A DNA stretch of 40,429 bases from an uncultured Rhodospirillaceae bacterium (lineage in GTDB: Bacteria; Pseudomonadota; Alphaproteobacteria; Azospirillales; Azospirillaceae): positions 1 through 40,429 of the forward strand of contig CALBDS010000020.1 in the NCBI GenBank assembly GCA_937927415.1, given 5' to 3'. Each line of letters starts with the position of its first letter. Positions within the stretch are counted from its first letter, which is position 1. This document shows positions 7,996 to 17,360 of the stretch, piece after piece. Both the position numbers and the translations under genes were made by a program. Below the pieces are notes generated by a model. It saw only the letters and a program-made list of their open reading frames with translations, had not been told where the DNA came from and searched no databases.

Positions 7996-10179
7996 ATGAC
8001 CACCATGGCGACGCCCAAGATCGTTCTCAGCCCCTCGCGCGACATCCCCTTCAACAAGCTGGTGCTGTCCCAGGCCAACGTCCGCAAGGTCAAGGCCGGC
8101 GTCTCCATCGAGGAGCTCGCCGAGGACATCGCCCGGCGCACCCTGCTGCACAGCCTCGCCGTCCGCCCGGTGCTCGACGCCGAGGGCGCCGAGACCGGCG
8201 TCTTCGAGGTGCCGGTCGGTGGCCGCCGCTTCCGGGCGCTGGAACTGCTGGTCAAGCAGAAGCGCATGAGCAAGACCCAGCCGGTGCCCTGCGTCGTCCG
8301 CGACGCTGGTTTGGCCGAGGAGGACTCGCTGGCCGAGAATGTGCAGCGCGCCCCGCTGCACCCGCTCGACCAGTTCCGCGCCTTCCAGACCCTGCGCGAG
8401 GCCGGGCTCGGCGAGGAGGAGATCGCCGCCCGCTTCTTCGTCGCCCCCGGCGTGGTGAAGCAGCGCCTCAAGCTGGCCGCCGCAGCGCCGGCGCTGCTCG
8501 ACGCCTACGCCGAGGACCGCATGACGCTGGACCAGCTGATGGCCTTCACCGTCAGCGGCGACCACGCCCGCCAGGAGCAGGTGTGGGAGGCGCTGTCGCG
8601 CGCCTACAGCCGCGAGCCCTACCAGATCCGCCGGCTCCTCACCGAAGGCGCGGTGCGGGCGTCGGACAAGCGGGCGCTGTTCGTCGGCGTGGAGGCCTAC
8701 GAGGCGGCCGGCGGGGCGGTGATGCGCGACCTGTTCCAGCACGACGACGGCGGCTGGTTGCAGGACCCGGTACTGCTCGACCGGCTGGTCGCCGAGAAGC
8801 TGGAGGCCGAAGCCGACACCGTCCGGGGCGAGGGCTGGAAGTGGGTGGAGGTGGCGCTGGCCTTCCCCTACGGGCACAGCCGGAGCCTGCGCCGGCTGTC
8901 GGGCGAGCCGGTGCCGCTGACCGAGGCCGAGCAGACGCGCTACGACGCGCTGCACGCCGAGTACGAGCAACTGGAGGCCACCGATCCGGCCGACCTGGAG
9001 GCGCTGGAAGCCTCGGCGCAGCGGCTCAACGCCATCGACGTCGCGCTGCGGGAATTGGAGGAGCGGCCGCTGGTCTTCGAGTCGGCCGAGGTGGCGCGGG
9101 CCGGGGTGTTCGTCAGCGTTGACGCCGAGGGCCGGCTTCAGGTCGACCGCGGCTACGTGCGGCCGGGGGACGAGGCGCCGGTCGAGCCGGTGCCGGTGGC
9201 CGGCAGCAGCGACGCCCCGGCAGCCGAACCGGCGGGCGGGGCCGGCGGCCCCGTTGCGGCCCAGCCCGCCGTCATCAGCGGCGGCAGCCGGGTCTCGGCG
9301 CCGGTCCCGATCCCCGCCACCGGATCGGAAGGTGCGGACGAGGAGGACGCCATCCGCCCGCTGCCCGACCGTCTGCAGACCGAGCTGAGCGTCCACCGCA
9401 CCCTGGCGCTGCGCGACGCGCTCGCCCGAGAGCCGGACACCGCCTTCCTGGCGGCGCTGCACGCGCTGTGCCTGCGCCTGTTCTATCACCGGGGCAGCGG
9501 CACCTGCCTCGACCTGGAGGTGAAGAGCGCGACCTTCAGCGTGCAGCCGCCGGACCTCGCCACCAGCGCCGCGGCGAAGGCGATCGACACCCGCCAGCGT
9601 CTGTGGGCCGAGCAGTTGCCGCGGGAGCCGGACGAACTGTGGGCGGTGCTGCTGGGGTTCGACGGCGACAGCCGGGCGGCGCTGTTCGCCCACTGCGTCT
9701 CTCTGGGCGTCAACGCCGTGTATGAATCCTGGAACCGGGCGCCGCAGCGTGCCGCCCACGCCGACGTGCTGGCCGAGGCGGTCGGGCTGGACATGGTGGC
9801 GGCAGGCTGGACGGCGACGGTGGACGGCTATCTCGGCCGGGTGCCGAAGGTGCGCATCCTCGAAGCGGTGCGGGAGGCGCGGGGCGTCGAGGCGGCCCGG
9901 CTGATCGACCATCTGCGCAAAGGCGACATGGCGAAGGAGGCCGAGCGGTTGCTCGCCGGCAGCGGCTGGCTGCCGGAACCGCTGCGCGCTCGGCCGGAGG
10001 AAGCCCCGACGGCCGGGGATGGAGACGTGGCCGGTCATGGGGACGCGGCCGGTCATGGGGACGCGGTTGACGGCGCCGACACCGTCGACGGTGCGGGCAC
10101 CGATGCTCTGCCCGCCTTCCTGACCGGCGCCGGTGGTTTGGGGGATGAGGGAGAGGAGGCGTCGGCGGAGGCGGCCTGA
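7996..10179 (+). CDS. large ParB/RepB/Spo0J-like protein
   Basis: 727 residues. Residues ~15-120 are a ParB N-terminal nuclease-like domain: ANVRKVKAGVSIEELAEDI, then VGGRRFRALELL near residue 74 and SLAENVQRAPLHPLDQFRAF near 112, corresponding to the GERR-like CTPase and arginine-patch regions. A helix-turn-helix follows at ~130-180 (GEEEIAARFFVAPGVVKQRLKLA). The remaining ~500 residues are acidic and proline/alanine rich with a GHGDAAGHGDAV repeat near the C terminus, much longer than chromosomal ParB. No ParA is adjacent; this branch accompanies ArdC and the strawberry-notch gene on mobile elements and may act in transfer regulation or DNA binding, not partition. An in-frame ATG at 8005 is an alternative start. 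Confidence 0.85.
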   Translation: MTTMATPKIVLSPSRDIPFNKLVLSQANVRKVKAGVSIEELAEDIARRTLLHSLAVRPVLDAEGAETGVFEVPVGGRRFRALELLVKQKRMSKTQPVPCVVRDAGLAEEDSLAENVQRAPLHPLDQFRAFQTLREAGLGEEEIAARFFVAPGVVKQRLKLAAAAPALLDAYAEDRMTLDQLMAFTVSGDHARQEQVWEALSRAYSREPYQIRRLLTEGAVRASDKRALFVGVEAYEAAGGAVMRDLFQHDDGGWLQDPVLLDRLVAEKLEAEADTVRGEGWKWVEVALAFPYGHSRSLRRLSGEPVPLTEAEQTRYDALHAEYEQLEATDPADLEALEASAQRLNAIDVALRELEERPLVFESAEVARAGVFVSVDAEGRLQVDRGYVRPGDEAPVEPVPVAGSSDAPAAEPAGGAGGPVAAQPAVISGGSRVSAPVPIPATGSEGADEEDAIRPLPDRLQTELSVHRTLALRDALAREPDTAFLAALHALCLRLFYHRGSGTCLDLEVKSATFSVQPPDLATSAAAKAIDTRQRLWAEQLPREPDELWAVLLGFDGDSRAALFAHCVSLGVNAVYESWNRAPQRAAHADVLAEAVGLDMVAAGWTATVDGYLGRVPKVRILEAVREARGVEAARLIDHLRKGDMAKEAERLLAGSGWLPEPLRARPEEAPTAGDGDVAGHGDAAGHGDAVDGADTVDGAGTDALPAFLTGAGGLGDEGEEASAEAA

Positions 10180-10189
10180 TCGTGACGTG

Positions 10190-10214
10190 GCGGAGCGGCG
10201 CCCGGCCGCTCCGC
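10190..10214 (+). terminator. hairpin between the ParB-like gene and the helicase gene
   Basis: GCGGAGCGGC (10190-10199) and GCCGCTCCGC (10205-10214) form a perfect 10-bp stem with a 5-base loop, followed directly by TTTCTCC. It starts ten bases after the ParB-like stop codon and 31 bases before the next start, so it could be a partial intrinsic terminator that sets the ratio of the two products. Confidence 0.55.
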
Positions 10215-10245
10215 TTTCTCCCCTTCCTTCTTCCGGAGGTTCGCC

Positions 10246-13200
10246 ATGACCATGATCGCCGATGCCCGCGGCTTCTCCGCGGACACCCTGGCCTCCGCGC
10301 GCGGGACCACGGGCTCCGCCTTGTTCGCCGTCGCCGAGCGGCTGCTGCCCGACCTCGAACGTGGGCGCGCCATCGACACCACCGCGTTGCGCACCGCGAT
10401 GACGGCGGCCTTCGGCGGCACCGACGCCGAGGGCGCCTGGACCTGGAAGCTGGCCTACGACGCCGGCGAGGCCGCGCAGCTTCTGTTCCTTCGTCGCTTC
10501 GGCGCCGCCATGCGCCTCCGGGCCGGTGACCCGGCGGCCTTCGCGGCGCTGCTGGCGCGGGTGGCGGCGCTGCTGCCGTCTCAGACCCGCCGTTCCGAGG
10601 AGAGCCATGCCCGCCAGCAGTTCTCGACCCCGCTGCCACTGGCTGCTGCGGTCGCCGTGGCCGCGGCGCTGACCCCGGCCGACCGTGTGCTGGAACCGTC
10701 CGCCGGCACCGGCCTGCTGGCCTTCTTCGCCGAGCTGGCCGGGGCCTCGCTCGCCCTCAACGAGCTGGCGGACAGCCGGGCCAGCCTGCTGGAGCGGCTG
10801 TTTCCCGGCGTGCCGGTGACCCGGTTCGACGCCGCCAGCCTGCACGATCACCTCGACCCGGCGGTGGTGCCGACGGTGGTGCTGATGAACCCACCCTTCT
10901 CGGCCCTGGCCGCGGTGGACGGCCGGGTGGCCGACGCCGCGCTCCGGCACATCGCTGCGGCCCTGGCCCGGCTGGCCGAGGGCGGGCGCCTCGTCGCCGT
11001 CACCGGTGCCGGGCTGTCCCCGGATCATCCGGCGTGGCGGGACGCCTTCGTCCGCGTGCAGGAGCGCGGCCGGATCGTTTTCTCCGCCGCCATCGACGGC
11101 TGCGTCTATGCCCGCCACGGCACCACCGTCGATACCCGCCTCACCGTCATCGACCGCGTCCCGGCCGAGGACCCGACCGTCGTCCCCGCCTCCTTGGGCA
11201 CCGCCCCCGACGTCGCAACGCTGCTGGGCTGGGTCCGACAGGCCGTTCCGTGCCGTGCACCGATGGCGGCGTCCACAGCGCCGCTCCGGCCGATGATGGC
11301 CCGGCCTGCGGCAGGGCGGAGGACGCACCGGGCGATGCCCTGCCCCGGGGCCGTGGCTCCGATGGAGCCGATGGCGGTCGAGCTGGTCTACGAGACGCGC
11401 GACTGGACGCCGCCCGCCGACGCCCGGCTCACCGCCGGCCTCTACGAGCCCTACGCGCTGCAATCCATCGTCCTCCCCGGCGCCCGGCCACACCCGACGC
11501 CGCTGGTGCAGTCCGCCGCCATGGCTTCGGTCGCGCCGCCAAAACCGCGCTACCGCCCGCATCTCCCCGCCGCCCTGGTCACCGGCGGCATCCTGTCCGA
11601 CGCCCAGTTGGAGAGCGTTATCCTCGCCGGCGAGGCGCACGCCGGTCACCTCGCCGGCTCCTGGACGGTGGACGAGACCTTCGACACCGTCTCGGCCGCG
11701 CCGGAGAGGGCCGAGGGGGCGGTGCGCTTCCGCCGCGGCTGGTTCCTCGGCGACGGCACCGGCGCCGGCAAGGGCCGGCAGGTCGCCGGCATCCTGCTCG
11801 ACAACTGGCTGAAGGGGCGCCAGCGCGCGCTCTGGGTCTCGAAGTCCGACACCCTGATCGAGGACGCCCAGCGCGATTGGTCGGCCCTCGGCCAGGAGCG
11901 GCTGCTGGTGACCCCGCTGTCGCGCTTCCGCCCCGGCGTGCCGATCGCGCTGGAACGCGGCATCCTCTTCACCACCTACGCCACCCTGCGCGGCGACGGC
12001 GGCGAGGACGCCGTGCCGCGCGTCCAGCAGATCGTCGACTGGCTGGGACGGGGGGAGTTCGACGGGGTGATCGTCTTCGACGAGTCCCACGCCCTGCGCA
12101 ACGCCGGCGGCACCGCCGGCTTTGGCCGCGACGGCGGTCCCGTCACCCCCTCCCAGCAGGGCCGCGCCGGGCTGCGCCTCCAGCACGCCCTGCCGGACGC
12201 CCGCGTGCTGTACGTCTCGGCCACCGGCGCCACCACCGTGCACAACCTCGCCTACGCCCAGCGCCTCGGCCTGTGGGGCGGCGCGGACTTCCCCTTCGCC
12301 ACCCGCGCCGAGTTCGTCCAGGCCATCGAGGCCGGCGGGGTCGCCGCCATGGAGGTCCTCGCCCGCGACCTCAAGGCGCTCGGCCTCTACAGCGCCCGCT
12401 TGCTCTCCTTCGACGGCGTCGCCTACGAGATGGTCGAGCACCGGCTGACGCCGGGACAGATCGCCATCTACGACGCCTACGCCGCCGCCTTCCAGATCAT
12501 CCACGCCAACCTGGACGCTGCGCTGGAGGCCGCCAACGTCACCGGGGCCGGCGGCACCCTGAACCGCGCCGCCAAGGCCGCCGCCCGCTCGGCCTTCGAG
12601 AGCGCCAAGCAGCGCTTCTTCAACCACCTGATCACCGCGATGAAGACGCCGACCCTGCTGCGCGCCATCGAGCGCGACCTGGCCGCCGGCCACGCGGTGG
12701 TGGTGCAGCTTGTCTCCACCGGTGAGGCGCTGATGGAGCGCCGGCTGGCCGATCTGCCCACCGAGGAATGGGGCGACATCCGCATCGACGTCACGCCGCG
12801 GGAGTACGTGCTCGACTATCTGGCCCACTCCTTCCCGGTGCACCTGCACGAGCCCTTCACCGACGGCGACGGCACCCTGTCGTCGCGGCCGGTGTGGCGG
12901 GACGGCCAGCCGGTGCTGTGCCGGGAGGCGGTCGAGCGGCGCGACCGCATGATCGAGCGGCTGGCGGCGCTCGATCCGGTGCCGGGGGCGCTCGACCAGA
13001 TCGTCCAGCGCTTCGGCGCCGACATGGTGGCCGAGGTCACCGGCCGCTCGCGGCGCATCGTGCGCAAGACCGGTCCCGGCGGGGACGAGCGGCTGGCGGT
13101 GGAGAGCCGCCCCGGCTCGGCCAACCTCGCCGAGACCCAGGCCTTCCTCGACGACGAGAAGCGCATCCTGGTCTTCTCCGACGCCGGCGGCACCGGCCGC

Positions 13201-14622
13201 AGCTACCACGCCGATCTCGGGGCGAAGAACCAGCGGCTGCGGGTGCATTACCTGCTGGAGGCCGGCTGGAAGGCCGACAGCGCCATCCAGGGGCTGGGGC
13301 GGTCCAACCGCACCAACCAGGCGCAGCCGCCGCTGTTCCGCCCCATCGCCACCAACGTGCGGGCGGAGAAGCGCTTCCTCTCCACCATCGCCCGCCGGCT
13401 CGACACGTTGGGCGCCATCACCCGCGGCCAGCGCCAGACCGGTGGGCAGGGGCTGTTCCGCGCCGACGACAATCTCGAATCCGTCTACGCCCGCGCCGCA
13501 CTCCGCCAGCTCTACAGCCTGCTGCACGCCGGAAAGGTCGAGGGCTGCACATTGGGGGACTTCGAGACGGCGACCGGGCTGGCGCTGAGCGACCGCGACG
13601 GTGGCCTGCGCGACGAGCTGCCGCCGATCACCACCTTTCTCAACCGGCTGCTGGCGCTGACCATCGGCTTGCAGAACACGCTGTTCACCGTGTTCGAGCA
13701 GTTGCTCACCGCGAAGGTCGAGGGGGCCATCACGTCGGGCACCTACGACCGCGGCGTCGAGACGCTGGTGGCCGACAGCGTCACCGTCACCGGGCGGCGG
13801 ACACTCCACACCCACGCGGCGACCGGGGCGGAGACCCGGCTCTTCACTCTGGCGCGGCGCGACCGCAACCAGCCGATGGCGGTGGAGGACGCGCTGGAAC
13901 GCGGTGCCGGGCCGCAAACCCAGCTCCTGGTGAACACGCGCTCGGGGCGGGCGGCGGTGGCGGTGCCGGCGGCGAGCCTGATGCTGGATGACGGCTCGGT
14001 GGAGCGCCGGGTGCGGTTGCTGCGGCCGATGGAGCGGGGCACGGTGACGCTGGCCGAGCTTGCCCAGAGCCACTGGCGTCCGACCGAACCACCGGCCTTC
14101 TCGGCCGCCTGGGAGACGGAGGTCGCCACGGTGCCGGAATTCTCCACCAGCACGCTCCACCTCGTGACCGGGCTGCTGCTGCCGGTATGGCGGCGCCTGC
14201 CGGACACGAACCTGCGGGTGGTGCGGTTGCAGACCGACGCGGGCGAGCGGATCATCGGCCGCGTGGTGGCGCCGGACGTTCTGCCCGAGGTCGAGCGGAG
14301 CTTCGGCGTTGGGGCCGGGGCAACGGTTCCCGTGCCGTCGGTCGAGGAGGCCTGGACACGGGTGCAAGGTGAGCGGGTGGCCCTGCATCTGGCCGACGGG
14401 CTGTGGCTGCGCCGGGTGACGGTGGCGGGCGCGCATCGCATCGAACTGTTCGGTTTCACCGGCGGGATGGTGGACCGGCTGAAGGCGCTGGGGCTGACGG
14501 GGGAGATCATCGCCTGGAGCCTGCGGCTGTTCGTGCCGGTGGGCGAGCGGGGAGCGGCGGTGTTCGCGGCGCTGCTCGCACGGCACCCGCTGCTGCGCGT
14601 CGTCGATCGGACGGAGGCGTGA
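10246..14622 (+). CDS. N6-methyltransferase-like / strawberry-notch helicase fusion protein
   Basis: 1458 residues with GGAGG upstream of ATG 10246. Residues ~120-330 look like an N6-adenine methyltransferase: VLEPSAGTGLLAFF at 148 (SAM motif I) and NPPF at 215-218 (catalytic motif IV). Residues ~430-1060 are the strawberry-notch superfamily 2 helicase: GTGAGKG at 504-510 (Walker A, variant), DESH at 612-615 (Walker B), YVSATGAT (motif III) and GLGRSNRTNQAQ (motif VI). A C-terminal Sno-type helical region follows. Such proteins ride on conjugative plasmids and ICEs of alphaproteobacteria; proposed roles are anti-restriction or DNA remodelling, not proven. A proline-rich linker at ~350-375 separates the modules. 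Its Toprim neighbour follows 12 bp later. Confidence 0.9.
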   Translation: MTMIADARGFSADTLASARGTTGSALFAVAERLLPDLERGRAIDTTALRTAMTAAFGGTDAEGAWTWKLAYDAGEAAQLLFLRRFGAAMRLRAGDPAAFAALLARVAALLPSQTRRSEESHARQQFSTPLPLAAAVAVAAALTPADRVLEPSAGTGLLAFFAELAGASLALNELADSRASLLERLFPGVPVTRFDAASLHDHLDPAVVPTVVLMNPPFSALAAVDGRVADAALRHIAAALARLAEGGRLVAVTGAGLSPDHPAWRDAFVRVQERGRIVFSAAIDGCVYARHGTTVDTRLTVIDRVPAEDPTVVPASLGTAPDVATLLGWVRQAVPCRAPMAASTAPLRPMMARPAAGRRTHRAMPCPGAVAPMEPMAVELVYETRDWTPPADARLTAGLYEPYALQSIVLPGARPHPTPLVQSAAMASVAPPKPRYRPHLPAALVTGGILSDAQLESVILAGEAHAGHLAGSWTVDETFDTVSAAPERAEGAVRFRRGWFLGDGTGAGKGRQVAGILLDNWLKGRQRALWVSKSDTLIEDAQRDWSALGQERLLVTPLSRFRPGVPIALERGILFTTYATLRGDGGEDAVPRVQQIVDWLGRGEFDGVIVFDESHALRNAGGTAGFGRDGGPVTPSQQGRAGLRLQHALPDARVLYVSATGATTVHNLAYAQRLGLWGGADFPFATRAEFVQAIEAGGVAAMEVLARDLKALGLYSARLLSFDGVAYEMVEHRLTPGQIAIYDAYAAAFQIIHANLDAALEAANVTGAGGTLNRAAKAAARSAFESAKQRFFNHLITAMKTPTLLRAIERDLAAGHAVVVQLVSTGEALMERRLADLPTEEWGDIRIDVTPREYVLDYLAHSFPVHLHEPFTDGDGTLSSRPVWRDGQPVLCREAVERRDRMIERLAALDPVPGALDQIVQRFGADMVAEVTGRSRRIVRKTGPGGDERLAVESRPGSANLAETQAFLDDEKRILVFSDAGGTGRSYHADLGAKNQRLRVHYLLEAGWKADSAIQGLGRSNRTNQAQPPLFRPIATNVRAEKRFLSTIARRLDTLGAITRGQRQTGGQGLFRADDNLESVYARAALRQLYSLLHAGKVEGCTLGDFETATGLALSDRDGGLRDELPPITTFLNRLLALTIGLQNTLFTVFEQLLTAKVEGAITSGTYDRGVETLVADSVTVTGRRTLHTHAATGAETRLFTLARRDRNQPMAVEDALERGAGPQTQLLVNTRSGRAAVAVPAASLMLDDGSVERRVRLLRPMERGTVTLAELAQSHWRPTEPPAFSAAWETEVATVPEFSTSTLHLVTGLLLPVWRRLPDTNLRVVRLQTDAGERIIGRVVAPDVLPEVERSFGVGAGATVPVPSVEEAWTRVQGERVALHLADGLWLRRVTVAGAHRIELFGFTGGMVDRLKALGLTGEIIAWSLRLFVPVGERGAAVFAALLARHPLLRVVDRTEA

Positions 14623-14634
14623 GCGGCCGGCACC

Positions 14635-15672
14635 ATGTCCGCGGCATCGGAAATGGCGCAGCGCCTCGCGCGGGAGGCCGAGGCGGTGTGCCGGCGTTAC
14701 CTGCCGGTTGGCCGGCGGGAGGGGCGCTACTGGCGGATCGGCGACGTTCAGGGCACGCCAGGGGGCAGCCTTTACGTCCACCTGCACGGCGTCGCCGCCG
14801 GCAAATGGGCCGACGCCGCCACCGGCGAGCACGGCGACCTGCTCGATCTCATCGGGGCGAACCGGGGGTTCGACCGCCTACGCGACGTTCTGGCCGAGGC
14901 CCGGGCGTTTCTCGGCCAACCGAGGATCGGCCCTGGTCCCGGCGATCGTGAGGCGCCGGTGTCGGCCGGATCGCCGGAGGCCGCCCGCCGGCTGTTCGTG
15001 CGCTCCCGGCCGATCGCCGGCACGTTGGCCGAGGCGTATTTGCGCAACCGCGGACTTCCGGACATCCGGAATTCCGGCCCCCTGCGCTTCCAGCCGCGCT
15101 GCTGGTACCGGGATGCCGATGGCCAGTTTGCCGCCGGCCCGGCGCTGGTGGCGGCGGTCACCGACCTGGACGGCCGGATCACCGGGGTGCAGCGGCTCTG
15201 GCTCAACCCGGTCGGCGGGGGCAAGGCGGCCATGCCATCACCGCGCCGGGCGCTGGGGCACCTGCTCGGCAACGGCGTCCGCTTCGGTGTGGCGCGCGAC
15301 GCGCTGGCGGCGGGGGAAGGCATCGAGACCATGCTGGCGCTGCGGCTCGCCCTGCCGGTCCTGCCCGCGGTGGCCGCGCTCTCGGCCGGGCACCTTGCCG
15401 CCCTGCGGCTGCCGTCGGCACTGCGGCGTCTCTACATCACCCGCGACAACGACGCGGCCGGGCAGCGGGCCGTGGACCGGTTGGGCGACCGTGCCGACGC
15501 GGCCGGCGTCGAGATCCGGGTGCTGGCGCCGCAGGCCAAGGACATCAACGACGAGTTGCAGGAGCACGGGCTGTGGGGGCTTCGGGCGCATCTGCGGGCG
15601 CAGCTCGCTCCAGAGGAGGGCGCAGGGGGCTGGGAGACCGGCGATCCGGGGGGCGGACGGATAGGCGGGTAG
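14635..15672 (+). CDS. Toprim-domain primase-like protein
   Basis: 345 residues starting 12 bp after the helicase stop. The N-terminal ~110 residues (AVCRRYLPVGRREGRYWRIG, then GKWADAATGEHGDLLDLI) correspond to the DUF7146-type module that replaces the DnaG zinc domain in plasmid primases. The Toprim fold follows, with GEGIET around Glu228 as the first acidic motif and RDNDAAG at 270-276 as the second, both intact; KDINDELQ near the end is the third conserved element. It should make or process primers for conjugative DNA. Codons near 15055-15080 create a dense run of TCCGGA-type palindromes inside the coding frame. Confidence 0.9.
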   Translation: MSAASEMAQRLAREAEAVCRRYLPVGRREGRYWRIGDVQGTPGGSLYVHLHGVAAGKWADAATGEHGDLLDLIGANRGFDRLRDVLAEARAFLGQPRIGPGPGDREAPVSAGSPEAARRLFVRSRPIAGTLAEAYLRNRGLPDIRNSGPLRFQPRCWYRDADGQFAAGPALVAAVTDLDGRITGVQRLWLNPVGGGKAAMPSPRRALGHLLGNGVRFGVARDALAAGEGIETMLALRLALPVLPAVAALSAGHLAALRLPSALRRLYITRDNDAAGQRAVDRLGDRADAAGVEIRVLAPQAKDINDELQEHGLWGLRAHLRAQLAPEEGAGGWETGDPGGGRIGG

Positions 15673-15973
15673 GACGGTCGCCGGTGGGGCCACCGGCTGG
15701 CTGGTCGCAGACCGTCCCGTCCGGGAGAGGCCGCGGCCACGGCCTTTCAGCGGGCGATCGGGCGGCAACCGGGGCGGGTCCGCAACGGCGGCGGTCAACT
15801 TTCTTCCCCGGCCGGCCAAGCCGGCCTTCCTCGCGGGACAAGAAAGCCGCCCCCCGCCGTCCTCCGCTGACGCTGCGGCCCAAGAGGGTGCGGACCCGCC
15901 CCGCCCGCCGCTGGGGGATCGCCACGAAGGCCGCGGTGGGCGCGGCCGATCCTCCAGCCGAAGGGCAGCCGCC
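15673..15973 (+). other. 301-bp leader region without a gene
   Basis: No coding signal was found. The first ~130 bp are GC-rich and featureless by eye; the rest is the conserved leader described at 15802-15949, which ends 24 bases before the DUF2493 start. Confidence 0.6.
15802..15949 (+). promoter_or_regulatory. conserved long leader, copy 1 (before the DUF2493 gene)
   Basis: This segment aligns nearly end to end with 19397-19552, which precedes an unrelated DUF736 gene. Shared blocks in order are TCTTCCCCG, CGGCCAAG with CCGG, TTCCTCGCG, a CAAGA block, GTCCTCCGCTG, CGCTGCGGCCC, GGGTGCGG, and a 3' block starting GATCGCCA. The 3' block forms GGCCGCG-N5-CGCGGCC (15929-15947), a perfect 7-bp stem 26 bases before the start codon. 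A 5' hairpin CCGGC-CAA-GCCGG is also possible. Conservation of stems between two copies suggests a regulatory RNA or an operator array. Confidence 0.65.
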
Positions 15974-16906
15974 ATGATCACCGACACCGACGCCGCCGGG
16001 CTCCACCACGCCGCCTCCCCCACCGACCACGCCCTGATCGAACTCCAGCTCTACGGCCACCGGCCCTTCCAGGACGATCCCGATCCCCGGCCGCTGCCCG
16101 ACGAGACCGCCATCCGCGCCGCCCTGGCCGACGTCTTCGACGCCCTGGTGGTCACGCTGAAGGACACCCGCCTGGAACCCGACCTGGCCGACCTGCTGTG
16201 GTCCACCGTCAACCTGTTCCACCGCGCCGCCGATCGGGTGCAGCGCGAACTCGACGACAACGAGGACGCCCAGAAGCGCAGCCAGCGCGAGCAGGATGGC
16301 TCGGAGGTCCGCTCGGTCGAGCTGGAGCGGCTGATGGCCGAGGGGCTGACGCTGATCGAGCGCCGCACCGCCATGGAGGCCTTCCGCGACCACGCCGCCG
16401 AGCTGTTCGAGGTCCACACCGGCTCCGGCTGGCGGCCGCGCGCCGGCTCGCTGGTCAGCCACCGCACCCTGACCGCCGCGCTGATCGACAGCCGCGACTT
16501 CCTCGCCGCCAAGCGGCGGGCCGAGACCGAGCCGCTGCTGCCGGCCGGTCCCCGCATCGCCTTCACCGGCGGGGTGGAATGCAACGACCACCACCGCATC
16601 TGGGCGGTGCTCGACAAGGTCCGCGCCAAGCACCCGGACATGGTGCTGCTGCACGGCGGCAGCCCGAAGGGGGCGGAACGGATCGCCGCCTGCTGGGCCG
16701 AACACCGCAAGGTGGCGCAGGTGCTGTTCCGGCCCGATTGGACCCGCCACGCCAAGGCCGCCCCCTTCAAGCGCAACGACCGGCTGCTGGAGGCGCTGCC
16801 GATCGGGGTCGTCGCCTTCCCTGGCTCGGGCATTGTGCAGAACTTGGCCGACAAGGCACGGGTGATGGGCATTCCGGTCTGGTGCTTCGGTGATGGTGGG
16901 GCGTGA
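15974..16906 (+). CDS. DUF2493 / SLOG-family protein
   Basis: 310 residues. The C-terminal ~130 residues are the DUF2493 (YspA, cpYpsA-related SLOG) nucleotide-binding fold: RIAFTGGVECNDHHRIWAVLDKV, then LLHGGSPKGAERIAACWAE with the glycine-rich loop, FRPDWTRHAKAAPFKRND and VVAFPGSGIVQNL. The N-terminal ~170 residues are helical and specific to plasmid-borne forms. SLOG proteins bind nucleotide-derived ligands, so a sensing role is possible, but no activity is established for this branch. It is preceded by the long conserved leader and followed by a strong terminator, so it looks monocistronic. Confidence 0.88.
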   Translation: MITDTDAAGLHHAASPTDHALIELQLYGHRPFQDDPDPRPLPDETAIRAALADVFDALVVTLKDTRLEPDLADLLWSTVNLFHRAADRVQRELDDNEDAQKRSQREQDGSEVRSVELERLMAEGLTLIERRTAMEAFRDHAAELFEVHTGSGWRPRAGSLVSHRTLTAALIDSRDFLAAKRRAETEPLLPAGPRIAFTGGVECNDHHRIWAVLDKVRAKHPDMVLLHGGSPKGAERIAACWAEHRKVAQVLFRPDWTRHAKAAPFKRNDRLLEALPIGVVAFPGSGIVQNLADKARVMGIPVWCFGDGGA

Positions 16907-16917
16907 GCGTCCGTCCA

Positions 16918-16950
16918 TCCGGCGATCCGCAAAGGCGGATTGCCGGATTT
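16918..16950 (+). terminator. intrinsic terminator after the DUF2493 gene
   Basis: TCCGGCGATCCGC (16918-16930) pairs with GCGGATTGCCGGA (16935-16947) as a 13-bp stem with one G-U pair and an AAAG loop, followed by TTT. It lies 11 bases after the stop codon. The stem is built from the TCCGGA/GGATTTCCG words that recur elsewhere in intergenic DNA here. Confidence 0.7.
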
Positions 16951-17114
16951 CCGTAAGTCAGAGATCGCAGAAGGCGAGCTTCCGCTCTGTACCAGGAATG
17001 GACGCCGCCGACATCATCCTGCACTCGTCACCGCACACTGTCGGCCACCTCTCCCGGGAGCTGTCGACAGTGGGTATCGTTCCCTGCTATCGCGAGGAGG
17101 AATGTTCAGACGGG

Positions 17115-17360
17115 ATGGCGACGATGCCCTTTTCAGTCGAGGAACGCAGCCAGCTTTTGCAGGTGAAAGGCGTCGGACCAAAGGTGATCGAGAGGCTCGA
17201 ACAGCTCGGCATCGACACCTTTCCCAAGCTGGCGCAGCAAGATGCTGTCGCCGTGTGTTCCGCCGCCGCCGCGACGGTCGGCAGCTCGTGCTGGAAAAAC
17301 AGTCCTCAAGCAAAAAAGGCCATCGAAGCGGCCATCGCTCTCGCGTTGAGCGCGCGCTGA
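17115..17360 (+). CDS. small helix-hairpin-helix protein
   Basis: 81 residues from ATG 17115; ATG 17124 is an in-frame alternative and a GGAGG at 17096-17100 favours a start in this zone. The core SQLLQVKGVGPKVIERLEQLGIDTFPKLA is a helix-hairpin-helix DNA-binding motif (VKGVGPKV hairpin), followed by GSSCWKNSPQAKKAIEAAIA, typical of a small stand-alone family in alphaproteobacteria whose members all keep the CWKN block. It probably binds DNA non-specifically through the backbone; its pathway is unknown. The upstream 200 bp hold the DUF2493 terminator and no clear promoter. Confidence 0.75.
   Translation: MATMPFSVEERSQLLQVKGVGPKVIERLEQLGIDTFPKLAQQDAVAVCSAAAATVGSSCWKNSPQAKKAIEAAIALALSAR

Noticed and set aside
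10021..10090. Short tandem repeat (GGTCATGGGGACGCGGCC-type) near the end of the ParB-like gene
   Set aside because: It is in frame and encodes a GHGDAAGHGDAV run within the protein; not an intergenic repeat or CRISPR.
7501..14832. A 2443-codon open frame on the minus strand
   Set aside because: It is antisense to the ParB-like, helicase and ArdC genes. It arises from GC-rich codon use in the true genes; its translation is low-complexity (A/R/G/P/H) with no motif or ribosome site.
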